Source: Nitratifractor salsuginis DSM 16511
Lineage (GTDB): Bacteria > Campylobacterota > Campylobacteria > Campylobacterales > Sulfurovaceae
Reading direction: 5' to 3'
NCBI RefSeq assembly: GCF_000186245.1
Contig: NC_014935.1
Span: forward strand, 992,001 to 1,056,000
Length of the DNA: 64,000 bases
The stretch's first letter is position 1. Each line of letters begins with the position of its first letter. Positions 33,672 to 41,517 of the stretch are shown here, piece by piece. Made by a program: the position numbers and the translations under genes. The notes under the pieces are model-generated. The model had not been told where the DNA came from and ran no database searches. It worked only from the letters and a program-made list of their open reading frames with translations.

Positions 33672-33677
33672 ATTATA
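33672..33677 (-). promoter_or_regulatory. -10 box for gyrA
   Basis: TATAAT on the minus strand, 54 nt from the gyrA ATG. The adjacent gap holds a short heptamer repeat (ATTTTGG twice, about 33713-33730). Confidence 0.55.
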
Positions 33678-33742
33678 TCGAAAAGAGACTTGATTTTATG
33701 ATTGAATATTATAGATTTTGGATTTTGGATTGAGAGAACTAC

Positions 33743-34390
33743 TCAGTGCTCAATCCTCAATAAGCGCTTGACCGCTTCGGAGCAGATCATCAGGCCGAAG
33801 GTCCCGGTGACGCCGACAAAGGAGCCTTTCTCTTTGCACAGAGGCTCTTCGGGGGAGAAGACCACGGTGAAGTTTTGGTTGAATTTCGCCTTTTTGAGTT
33901 CGTTGCGGATCTTGCGGGCCAGGGCGTCGCCGTGACTCTTCCAGATGGAAGCGACCTGGATCTTGGAAGCGTCGATCCGTTTGGCCGACCCAAGGGACAT
34001 AATGAGCTTTTTGTAGCAGCGCCTGGCCACTTCGATCTTGACGCGGGTGGTGTCCGCCGCATCGATGACCAGGTCGTAGGGCTCGAAATCGAAATTTTCC
34101 ACCCATTCCAGGTCCATCTTTTGCCGGATCACTTCGATGCCGGGGTAGAGGCGGGCCAGGGTGCCGACTTTGCACTCCCCCACCGCCCCGTCGGAACCGA
34201 TCTGTCGGTTGCGATTGGTCTCGTCGTAGGTGTCGTAGTCAACAATAGTGATGTTGTGAATCCCTGTGCGGTAGAGGCAATCAAGCGCATAGCTTCCCAC
34301 CCCGCCCACACCCAGGATGAGGATTTTGGCTTTTTTGAGCTTTTCAAAATCCTCTTCGCCGAAGAGCATCCGGCAGCGCTCGAATCTCAT
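33743..34390 (-). CDS. tcdA: tRNA threonylcarbamoyladenosine dehydratase (TcdA/CsdL, E1-like)
   Basis: 215 aa from ATG 34390 (MRFERCRMLFGEEDFEKL). A longer in-frame start at 34486 would add residues coded by GGCATTG repeats and is rejected. The ATP-binding loop ILILGVGGVGSYALDCL, the E1-like RNRQ motif (ETNRNRQIG) and DAADTTRVK are present. It cyclises t6A to ct6A at position 37 of ANN-decoding tRNAs. It stands between surE and gyrA on the same strand. Confidence 0.88.
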   Translation of the reverse strand: MRFERCRMLFGEEDFEKLKKAKILILGVGGVGSYALDCLYRTGIHNITIVDYDTYDETNRNRQIGSDGAVGECKVGTLARLYPGIEVIRQKMDLEWVENFDFEPYDLVIDAADTTRVKIEVARRCYKKLIMSLGSAKRIDASKIQVASIWKSHGDALARKIRNELKKAKFNQNFTVVFSPEEPLCKEKGSFVGVTGTFGLMICSEAVKRLLRIEH

Positions 34391-34407
34391 AGGCGAAACC
34401 TCGGGTT

Positions 34408-34442
34408 TCGAGGCATTGGGCATTGGGCATTGGGCATTGAAA
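34408..34442. repeat. GGCATTG heptamer tandem repeat
   Basis: Four tandem GGCATTG units at 34412-34439 in the gap between tcdA and surE. The remainder of this 102-nt gap (34391-34492) has degenerate copies such as CAATGCC. Confidence 0.85.
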
Positions 34443-34492
34443 GTATTCGGGATTCGATTACAAATGACCATTGCCGATTCGTGCAACGAATC

Positions 34493-35305
34493 TCAATGCC
34501 TATTGCCATCATTCATCCATCCTTTCAGCCTCTCAATCTCCCCATAACTCGTCATATCCAGCTGTATCGGCGTGATGGAGACATAGTTCTCCCGTACCGC
34601 TTCGAAGTCACTCCACTCGTTACGGGGGTGAGGGTGGGGATGCCAGTCGAGGCGGGGGAGGCCGATCCAGTAATACTCCTGGCCCCTGGGGTTGATGTGG
34701 ACCTGGGCATCGTTGCCGTAGGCACGGCGGCCGGCGTGGGTGATTTGCCATCCCCGGCACTCTTCGGGCTCGACGGGAGGGATATTGACATTGAGGAATT
34801 GGCGCTCAGGCAGGGGGAAGCCCTCGGAGAGCACTTTTTTGGCCAGCGTGCGCGCGGTCTCCCTGGCCAGACGGTAGCCCAGCTCGTCGATCTCCTGGCA
34901 TTGGCTGCGGCAGACCTGGCTGATCGCGATGGCGGGAATGCCCTGAAGCACCGCTTCCATCGCCGCCGCCGCGGTGCCGGAGTAGGTGATGTCCTCGCCC
35001 ATATTGGCTCCCCGGTTGATGCCGCTGACCACCAGGTCGGGCTTGGCCTCTTCAAAGAGCTTTTTCAGTGAGAGGAAGACACAGTCGGAGGGAGTCCCGT
35101 CGTCGAGTTTGTAGAAATTGTGCTCCAGCTCCACGAAACGCAGGGGACGGGTGAGAGTCAGGGAGTGGCCGCAGGCGGATTTCTCGAGGGTAGGAGCGAC
35201 GGTGATCACTTCGCCGACTTCGCTCAGGGCTTCGCGTAGGGCGTGAAGACCCGGAGATTCGAAGCCGTCGTCGTTAGTTACCAGAATTCGCGGAGTTTTG
35301 GCCAT
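34493..35305 (-). CDS. surE: 5'/3'-nucleotidase SurE
   Basis: 270 aa. ILVTNDDGFESPG holds the metal-binding Asp pair, followed by SGINRGANMGEDITYSGT, both diagnostic. It is a metal-dependent survival-protein nucleotidase acting on nucleoside monophosphates. A -10 box lies at 35331-35336. Confidence 0.95.
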   Translation of the reverse strand: MAKTPRILVTNDDGFESPGLHALREALSEVGEVITVAPTLEKSACGHSLTLTRPLRFVELEHNFYKLDDGTPSDCVFLSLKKLFEEAKPDLVVSGINRGANMGEDITYSGTAAAAMEAVLQGIPAIAISQVCRSQCQEIDELGYRLARETARTLAKKVLSEGFPLPERQFLNVNIPPVEPEECRGWQITHAGRRAYGNDAQVHINPRGQEYYWIGLPRLDWHPHPHPRNEWSDFEAVRENYVSITPIQLDMTSYGEIERLKGWMNDGNRH

Positions 35306-35330
35306 CTTCTCTTTCCCTTTTTTGAGAGGG

Positions 35331-35336
35331 ATTATA
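35331..35336 (-). promoter_or_regulatory. -10 box for surE
   Basis: AGGGTATAATCCC on the minus strand, 26 nt from the surE ATG. Confidence 0.55.
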
Positions 35337-35380
35337 CCCTATAAGCTCATCCTCATTTTCCCTCCTCCGTACGCTTCTCT

Positions 35381-35405
35381 CGTTCCCACGCTTAGCGTGG
35401 GAACG
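35381..35405. repeat. Perfect palindrome CGTTCCCACGC-TTA-GCGTGGGAACG
   Basis: 11-bp arms with a 3-nt loop, in the 344-nt gene-free stretch between surE and the transposase. It resembles REP-like intergenic palindromes (CGTTCCCACGCnnnGCGTGGGAACG) seen in several proteobacterial genomes. The other contents of this stretch are the surE promoter, a second palindrome and the IS left end. Confidence 0.85.
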
Positions 35406-35504
35406 CATATTTGAGATTATTCGCTCTTTACAAACTCCAGGGATTACCAGGGGCAGAAGGGATTTTGAAAAAATGAGTGGCTTTGATGGATTGGACCGGG
35501 ATAT

Positions 35505-35532
35505 GCATTCCCACGCACACTGTGGGAACGAG
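35505..35532. repeat. Second, imperfect copy of the GTTCCCAC palindrome
   Basis: GCATTCCCACGCACACTGTG followed by GGAACGAG: the same arms as the element at 35381-35405, with mismatches. About 100 nt of unassigned sequence lies between the two copies. Confidence 0.75.
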
Positions 35533-35575
35533 GAAGAAAACTTGGGGATGCGGCTTTAGTCGCATATTTAGAGCT

Positions 35576-36611
35576 AAAGCGGTTTTTCGGGTTGCTAAAA
35601 ATCCTTTAAACCTTCGGTAATATGGTGCCTAAAAAGGACTTTTTTACAGATGGCTTGTAAAAAAGTGCCCTATCTGTGGTTCAAAAGCGACGAAAAAGAA
35701 TGGTAAAAGAGCAGGAATTCAGCGCTATTTTTGCCAAAGTTGCCGGCAGAGCTTCTCTTCTCGTAGACGTCCCTCCCGCCTCAGAAAACGACTCTTTACT
35801 GCCTACTTCTATGAGCACCAAACCCTCAAAGCCTTATCCCGGACCTATCATAAGGATCGGGAGTGGATTCAACGTCAGATTCATAGCTATGAACCGCCAA
35901 AGACTTCACCACATCCCAGACCGGTCACTTTGGTTATCGATGCGACATTCTTCGGAAAACGGGGAGAGGGCTTTGGTGTTCTTGTAGCTAAAGATATCCT
36001 GAGTGGCCAACTGGTAGCGTATCGTTTCATTCAGACTGAGACGCTCAATGAATATGCGATGCTTCGGCAAAGCCTTCTGGATCAGGGCTTTATCATCCAG
36101 GCCGTCACCGTCGATGGCCGACGGGGATTGTTTGGGCTCTTTGCCGACCTTCCGGTTCAAATGTGCCATTTCCATCAACAAGCCATTCTCACTCGTTATC
36201 TGACGCGCAGACCTACCTATCAAGCCTCTAGGGATCTCAAGCGTATCGCTTCCTATCTTGGACAGACAACCCCCTGCCGTTTCCGCTATATGCTGGAAGC
36301 CTGGCTCCAACGGCACAAAGATTTCTATGAAGAGAAAACCCCTGACGATTCTCCACGTGGATGGCATTACACCCATGATCGACTCCGCTCGGCCTATCGA
36401 AGTCTTGAACGCAATCTTCCTTATCTCTTCACGTATAAAACCCATCCTCATCTTGGCATAGCCAATACAACCAATACTTTGGATGGTGGACTCTTCTCTC
36501 CTATGAAAGCTTTATTGAAAATCCATCGGGGTATTGGAGACTCTATGAAGAAGAAACTCATCACTGATTTCCTAGAAAAAGCAATGAAATAGCAACCCGA
36601 AAACCCGCTTT
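35576..36611 (+). mobile_element. Insertion sequence, 1,036 bp, zinc-ribbon transposase type
   Basis: The left end AAAGCGGTTTTTCGGGTTGCT (35576-35596) and the right end at 36591-36611 are inverted repeats matching at 20 of 21 positions. They enclose one transposase frame, whose stop codon lies in the right repeat. No target duplication is evident. Both flanks share a related motif (CTTTAGTCGCATATTTA on the left, CTTTAAGTCCATATTTA on the right), suggesting insertion in or near another repeat. Confidence 0.85.
35650..36592 (+). CDS. Transposase, probably IS256-like with N-terminal zinc ribbon, frameshifted near its start
   Basis: The main frame codes for a zinc ribbon (KKCPICGSKATKKNG, then RYFCQSC), a basic segment, VIDATFFGKRGEG (first catalytic Asp), VTVDGRRGLFGLF (second Asp) and TTNTLDGGLFSPMKALL near the C-terminus, where the third acid would be expected. 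The only nearby ATG (35650) reads MACKK and then leaves frame at a run of six A (35659-35664). Removing one A joins it to CPICG. Either the element is dead or transcriptional slippage at the A-run restores the frame. Without it, the first start is TTG at 35930. Confidence 0.75.
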
Positions 36612-36646
36612 AAGTCCATATTTATAAAACGGTGAATAATATGTTA

Positions 36647-36687
36647 GCGACTAAAAAGTCGCCACCCCTAAAAATATCAGTTTTTAG
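36647..36687. repeat. Two small hairpins downstream of the IS
   Basis: GCGACT-AAAA-AGTCGC at 36647-36662 and CTAAAAA-TATCAG-TTTTTAG at 36668-36687. They could be remnants of the repeat into which the IS inserted, or weak terminators. There is no gene between 36593 and 36792. Confidence 0.5.
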
Positions 36688-36755
36688 TCACTAGGTATGG
36701 GAAATAAGAAACTACTTTCTCACTCCCTTTTTTCGGCCTCTCTCACCTGTTAAGC

Positions 36756-36761
36756 TATAAT
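36756..36761 (+). promoter_or_regulatory. -10 box for greA
   Basis: AAGCTATAATATC, about 31 nt before the GTG start of greA. Confidence 0.55.
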
Positions 36762-36792
36762 ATCTCCAATCATTTTTTGCAAAGGATGAAAT

Positions 36793-37278
36793 GTGCAAAA
36801 AGAACCAATGTTTGAAAGCACTTACCAAAAGCTGAGCCAGGAGCTCGAGCAGCTCAAAAACGAAGAGCGTGCCAAGATCGCCAAGGTGATCGACGAGGCG
36901 AGAGCCCTGGGAGATTTGAAAGAGAATGCGGAGTATCACGCCGCCAAAGAGAAGCAGGGGTTGATGGAAGCCCGGATCATCGAGCTTCAGGACCTCTTGG
37001 CCCGCGCCCAGGTGATCGACCCCTCCAAACTGGCCCATCAGCGGGTCAGCTTCGGCTCCACCGTCGTCCTGGTCGATCAGGATACCGACGAGGAGGTTCG
37101 CTATGTGATCGTGGGAACCCAGGAGTCCGACCCCAGCCGGGGGCTCATCTCCATCCAGTCCCCTATGGCGCGGGCCCTCCTGGGCAAGGAAGAGGGCGAA
37201 GAGGTGGAGCTGCAACTCCCCAGCGGCCGTAAACATTTCGACATCGAAGAGATCAAATACGAAGAGATCTCCCTCTAA
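36793..37278 (+). CDS. greA: Transcription elongation factor GreA
   Basis: 161 aa from GTG 36793 (AAAGGA seven bases upstream); ATG 36808 is an alternative five codons in. The N-terminal coiled coil with the tip LGDLKENAEYHAAKE and the C-terminal FKBP-like domain (VSFGSTVVLVD) are typical. It binds the RNA polymerase secondary channel and stimulates cleavage of backtracked RNA. Probably co-transcribed with argC (24-nt gap). Confidence 0.95.
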   Translation: MQKEPMFESTYQKLSQELEQLKNEERAKIAKVIDEARALGDLKENAEYHAAKEKQGLMEARIIELQDLLARAQVIDPSKLAHQRVSFGSTVVLVDQDTDEEVRYVIVGTQESDPSRGLISIQSPMARALLGKEEGEEVELQLPSGRKHFDIEEIKYEEISL

Positions 37279-37302
37279 TATTTTCAAATATAAAGGACGA
37301 GT

Positions 37303-38310
37303 ATGATCAATGTAGGCATTGTGGGAGCAGGGGGATACACAGGGTTGGAGCTGGTCAAAATGCTCCTGAACCATCCCCGTTTCCGACTCAACTATCTGGC
37401 GACCACCAGCGGGGACATTATGGTCGAGGAACTTCACCCCTCCCTTCTGGATCTCATCACCTTCCCTGTCGAAGAGGCCGATCCCGAGCTGATCGCCGAT
37501 AAGTGCGAGCTGGTCTTTCTGGCTCTGCCCCACAAGGCTTCGATGGGCCTGGCCAAAGAGCTGATCGTACGGGGGGTCAAGATCGTCGATCTCTCCGCGG
37601 ACTATCGCCTGGAGCGGGAGACTTACGAAGCGGCCTACTGCCCCCACGAAGACCCGGAGCATCTCGGCGAAGCGGTCTACGGGCTGATCGAATACTATCG
37701 CGACGAGATCCGGGTTGCCCGCCTGGTCGCCGGGCCCGGCTGCTACCCCACGGCGACTCTGCTGGGGCTGCTGCCCTTCATCCCCTATATCGACACCTCC
37801 GCTCCCATTTTCATCGATGCCAAATCAGGCGTCAGCGGCGCGGGCAAGAAGTTGAGCGAAACAAGCCACTTCGTCACCATCAACGACAACATCTTTGCCT
37901 ACAACCCCCTCAAACACCGCCACGCCCCCGAGATCGCCGAGAAAATCGCCAAGATCCACGGCGCCGAAATCTCCGTCAATTTCGTCCCCCATCTCATCCC
38001 GGCAACCCGCGGGGAGCTGGTGAGTGTCTATGCCACGCTCAAAGAGGAGATCGATCCCCAGGAAGTCTTGGAAAAGGCTTACGACACCGAGCGCTTCATC
38101 CGCCTGCGCCACAAGCCCGTCGATATCAAAAGCGTCGCCGGGACCCACTTCTGCGACATCTACGCCCAGCGCAACGGCAAAGCCCTCTTCATCAGCTCCG
38201 CGATCGACAACCTCCTGCGCGGAGCCGCCAGCCAGGCCCTCGCCGCCGCCAACCTGATGATGGGCCTGGACGAAGGCACGGCATTGCCTGTAATCGCTTA
38301 CGTTCCGTAA
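37303..38310 (+). CDS. argC: N-acetyl-gamma-glutamyl-phosphate reductase
   Basis: 335 aa. VGIVGAGGYTGLELVKML binds NADP, and VAGPGCYPTATLLGL contains catalytic Cys147. Third step of arginine synthesis, in keeping with speA (arginine decarboxylase) elsewhere in the window. Its stop codon is followed directly by a GAATGAG repeat block. Confidence 0.96.
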   Translation: MINVGIVGAGGYTGLELVKMLLNHPRFRLNYLATTSGDIMVEELHPSLLDLITFPVEEADPELIADKCELVFLALPHKASMGLAKELIVRGVKIVDLSADYRLERETYEAAYCPHEDPEHLGEAVYGLIEYYRDEIRVARLVAGPGCYPTATLLGLLPFIPYIDTSAPIFIDAKSGVSGAGKKLSETSHFVTINDNIFAYNPLKHRHAPEIAEKIAKIHGAEISVNFVPHLIPATRGELVSVYATLKEEIDPQEVLEKAYDTERFIRLRHKPVDIKSVAGTHFCDIYAQRNGKALFISSAIDNLLRGAASQALAAANLMMGLDEGTALPVIAYVP

Positions 38311-38470
38311 TATTGAATGAGGAATGAGGAGTGAGGAATGAGGAACCGAAAATAAAGCTTTCGGCATCAAAGATGCATTCGAAATCTGCTTCCTCAACTC
38401 TGTATTCACAAATATCAAATGTCAAAGGTCAAGGGTCCAAACCAACGACCAACGACCAACGACCAACGAC
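38311..38470. repeat. Composite heptamer repeat block between argC and the phosphoesterase gene
   Basis: GAATGAG/GAGTGAG units lie at about 38314-38345 and CCAACGA repeats at about 38441-38468, in the same order as in pdhC. The units contain AGGA followed by ATG or GTG, and so look like start sites; the block is read through by the following gene. Confidence 0.8.
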
Positions 38471-39194
38471 CATAAAAGAGGGTGCACTTTTCGTCGCCGA
38501 CGCCCACTATCCCCATCACGGCGATGAATTCCTCCGACTCTTACAATCCCTCGATGCCGAGAAGATCACTACGCCCCAACTCTTCCTGATGGGGGATATC
38601 TTCGATCTGCTTTTCGGTTACGGTTACTATACACCCACCCTCTATCCCGAAGCGATCGGGTTGCTAAACAAACTTTCCGAGAAGATCGAAATCATCTACC
38701 TGGAGGGGAATCACGACTTCACCCTGAAGAAGATATTTCCAAATATCAACGTAATTCCCCGTACCAGGCAGCCGCTTATAATGAGAACGAGGGAGAAGAG
38801 GGTGGCTCTCTCCCACGGAGACCGTTACGGGGCGGGATGGGGGTATGATCTTTTTTCCCTGCTGCTGCGCAGCCCCGTGATCTATCTGGGAAAACCCTGG
38901 GAGAAGCGAATCATCGATGCGCAGATGCGGCGTCTTTCTCAAAAAAAGATTTGTCACAAAATGGAGAATTTCGAGAGCAAAGCAGCCAGGATACTCTCTT
39001 ATTATCCCGAGGATATCGATTGGGTGATCGAGGGGCATTTTCATCAGGCCAAAAGGATCGGTCGCTACATTTCTTTGCCTGCGCTGGCGTGCCAAAAAGA
39101 GCTGGGAATTGTTCGAAAAGGAAAAATAGAGTTCGTCAGCTTGACAAAGCTAATGGATGATGGAGAGGTTAAGAAAGGTGGGAAAGAGCGGTGA
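38331..39194 (+). CDS. Metallophosphoesterase, LpxH-like (UDP-2,3-diacylglucosamine hydrolase family)
   Basis: Up to 287 aa. The calcineurin-like core starts at about residue 48: FVADAHYPHHGDEF, LMGDIFDLLFGYG, YLEGNHDFTL, LSHGDRYG and EGHFHQAKRI give all five metal-binding blocks. LpxH-type enzymes work in lipid A synthesis. The first 45-50 residues are coded by the repeat block (for example KPTTNDQRPTT) and no start codon lies between the repeats and the core, so the true start (GTG 38331 or ATG 38373) is uncertain. Exact substrate is inferred. Confidence 0.8.
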   Translation: MRNEEPKIKLSASKMHSKSASSTLYSQISNVKGQGSKPTTNDQRPTTIKEGALFVADAHYPHHGDEFLRLLQSLDAEKITTPQLFLMGDIFDLLFGYGYYTPTLYPEAIGLLNKLSEKIEIIYLEGNHDFTLKKIFPNINVIPRTRQPLIMRTREKRVALSHGDRYGAGWGYDLFSLLLRSPVIYLGKPWEKRIIDAQMRRLSQKKICHKMENFESKAARILSYYPEDIDWVIEGHFHQAKRIGRYISLPALACQKELGIVRKGKIEFVSLTKLMDDGEVKKGGKER

Positions 39195-39211
39195 ACCGCC
39201 CGGCTTCACGC

Positions 39212-39616
39212 TCAGGCGAGCAGTTCTGAGGGGACTTTTCCCCCGTTTTCCGCCAGCTTGACCATTACGATCCTGTGCAGTTCTATGTTTTGATCGGCTG
39301 TGCCCTCGTAGCCCTGGATGCCAAGCTCTTCGGCAAGCTGTTTGCGGTGAGCATAGGAGCTGTCAATCCCCAGGAGTTTGAGCAGATCGACGATAGAGTG
39401 TTTCCAGTCCAGATTTTCGTTGCTCTTGGCTGCCAAATCGTTCAGGATCGCCTCGACGTCGACACTCTCTGCGCCTGCAGGGGTTTCCGCGTTTGCAGCG
39501 GAGCTGTCCATAATTCCCTGGGGTGTGCCTGAAGCTTCGTTATTCGTTGTCTCCTCCGCCTTCTTCTCGTCACCACCCAGGCCCAGTTTGTGCAGGATAG
39601 AACCAAAAATACTCAT
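39212..39616 (-). CDS. DUF3597 family protein
   Basis: 134 aa. The N-terminal MSIFGSILHKLGLG, a low-complexity linker and the C-terminal domain LDWKHSIVDLLKLLGIDSS and HRIVMVKLAENGGKVP match DUF3597. The function of this family is unknown. It is a single-gene unit with its own extended -10 (TGCTATAAT) at 39650-39655. Confidence 0.85.
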   Translation of the reverse strand: MSIFGSILHKLGLGGDEKKAEETTNNEASGTPQGIMDSSAANAETPAGAESVDVEAILNDLAAKSNENLDWKHSIVDLLKLLGIDSSYAHRKQLAEELGIQGYEGTADQNIELHRIVMVKLAENGGKVPSELLA

Positions 39617-39649
39617 TTCAACTCCTTGTAGATTTTTTATTACAACAAA

Positions 39650-39655
39650 TTATAG
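39650..39655 (-). promoter_or_regulatory. -10 box for the DUF3597 gene
   Basis: GGTGCTATAATTTG on the minus strand, 34 nt upstream of the ATG. Confidence 0.55.
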
Positions 39656-39752
39656 CACCGACTTTGGACAAGAAGTTTAATGGTAAGAACAGATTTTGAA
39701 AGATTGCAAAGAAGATATTTAAAGGAAGAATCCCCTGAGTAGGGCAGGAGGA

Positions 39753-40109
<357 letters not shown>

Positions 40110-40153
40110 TTAGTGAAACTATTGTAGCGCAAATCGCGCCGGACGGTGCCGGA

Positions 40154-41320
40154 TCAGATGACCTGCTTGAACTCGGGGTAAGCCTCCATACCGCACTCCA
40201 CATAATCCAGGCCCTCGAGCTGTTCATCATCTTCAGCCCGGAAGGGAACGATGGCATTGATGATCCGAATCACCAGGTAGGAGAGGGTAAAGGCGAACAC
40301 GCCGACGAGGACGATCCCTTTGATCTGGGCCCACCAGGAGACATCGGTAAAAAGAGCCACGGCGAGCGTCCCCCAGATTCCGTTGATCAGGTGAACCGAA
40401 AGGGCTCCCACCGGATCATCAAGTTGATGCCGGTCAAAGAAGGGGACAGCCCACATGACCAGCAGCGCCCCGATCGCTCCGATCAGGATCGGCTCATAGA
40501 TCGTATAGAGATCGGCCCCGGCGGTGACTGCCACGAGCCCGCCAAGCGCCCCGTTGAGGATCATCGTCAAATCCAGCTTGCGGTAGCGGATATAGAGGAC
40601 GATCATCGCTATGATGGCGCCGGCCAGCCCCGCGGTATTGGTATTGAGAATGGTCAGAGCCACGGTATCGGCCGCCGCTTTGCTGCTGATGGAGCCGACG
40701 CTTCCGCCATTGAAACCGAACCATCCGATCCAGAGCAAAAAGGCTCCCAGGGCCACCAGGGGAACATTGGAAGCGGGGATGACACGAACCTTGCCGTTTT
40801 TGTAGCGCCCCCGGCGCGGGCCGATGACCAAAATGGCTGCCAGAAGTGCCCAGCCACCCGTGGAGTGGATCACGGTCGATCCGGCGAGGTCATGCATCGC
40901 CGAGATATCCAGAAATGTCCCTTTGAGGAAATTGGCTCCCCAGGTCAGATTGACAGCCAGGGGGTAGATCAGCCCTGCCATGGCGATGGTAAAGAGGGTC
41001 AAAGGGAAGATCTTTGTCCGCTCACTGACCCCGCCGCTCATAATGTTGACCGTTTTTCCGACGAAGGCCATCTGGAAGAGAAAGGCTGCCCATTTGCTCA
41101 CGGAGTCGTTCTCCCAGCTGCCGAAAGCGAGGGTATAGCCCCAAAGGAGAAAAACCATTGAAGCGACTGAATAGATCATGGTATTGGTCATAAGAACCGC
41201 CGTGACGTTTTTCGTCCGGACCAGGCCCGCTTCCAGCATGGCGAAACCGGGCACCATAAAGATGATGAGGGTCATAGCGAAGAGGGTGAAAAAGGTATTC
41301 AGAATGTAATGTAGATCCAT
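40154..41320 (-). CDS. amtB: Ammonium transporter
   Basis: 388 aa, about 11 membrane helices. FMVPGFAMLEAGLVRTKN and the conserved GGWALLAAILVIGPR region with the pore His (STGG) are visible; a second pore His lies in VHLINGIWG. It moves ammonium/ammonia across the inner membrane. No separate signal peptide is evident. A TAGAAT box is at 41352-41357 on the minus strand. Confidence 0.94.
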   Translation of the reverse strand: MDLHYILNTFFTLFAMTLIIFMVPGFAMLEAGLVRTKNVTAVLMTNTMIYSVASMVFLLWGYTLAFGSWENDSVSKWAAFLFQMAFVGKTVNIMSGGVSERTKIFPLTLFTIAMAGLIYPLAVNLTWGANFLKGTFLDISAMHDLAGSTVIHSTGGWALLAAILVIGPRRGRYKNGKVRVIPASNVPLVALGAFLLWIGWFGFNGGSVGSISSKAAADTVALTILNTNTAGLAGAIIAMIVLYIRYRKLDLTMILNGALGGLVAVTAGADLYTIYEPILIGAIGALLVMWAVPFFDRHQLDDPVGALSVHLINGIWGTLAVALFTDVSWWAQIKGIVLVGVFAFTLSYLVIRIINAIVPFRAEDDEQLEGLDYVECGMEAYPEFKQVI

Positions 41321-41398
41321 CGTGGCTCCTTAGTTGGATAATGATGCGATCATTCTATCTGCCGTATCTGAGTTGTTTATGAAAGAATGAGTCTGTTA

Positions 41399-41417
41399 TT
41401 GCTTAATTTTTAAGCAA
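41399..41417. promoter_or_regulatory. Inverted repeat TTGCTTA-N5-TAAGCAA upstream of the DUF89 gene
   Basis: Perfect 7-bp arms. It occupies the -35 area of the -10 box at 41429-41434, so it could be an operator, or a terminator-like element between the divergent units. Confidence 0.4.
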
Positions 41418-41428
41418 ATGGTCGCATA

Positions 41429-41434
41429 TATAAT
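41429..41434 (+). promoter_or_regulatory. -10 box for the DUF89 gene
   Basis: CGCATATATAATCG, about 84 nt before the ATG at 41518. Confidence 0.5.
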
Positions 41435-41517
41435 CGATAAAAAATTCCCCACTGATTAAAATTTCATCATTGAGTTTTGATAAACTATCGTCAATCTCTT
41501 TAGCCAAGGATCGATCG

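Noticed and set aside
34391-34486. N-terminal extension of tcdA
   Set aside because: Those residues are coded by GGCATTG repeats; homologous sequence starts at MRFERCRMLF.
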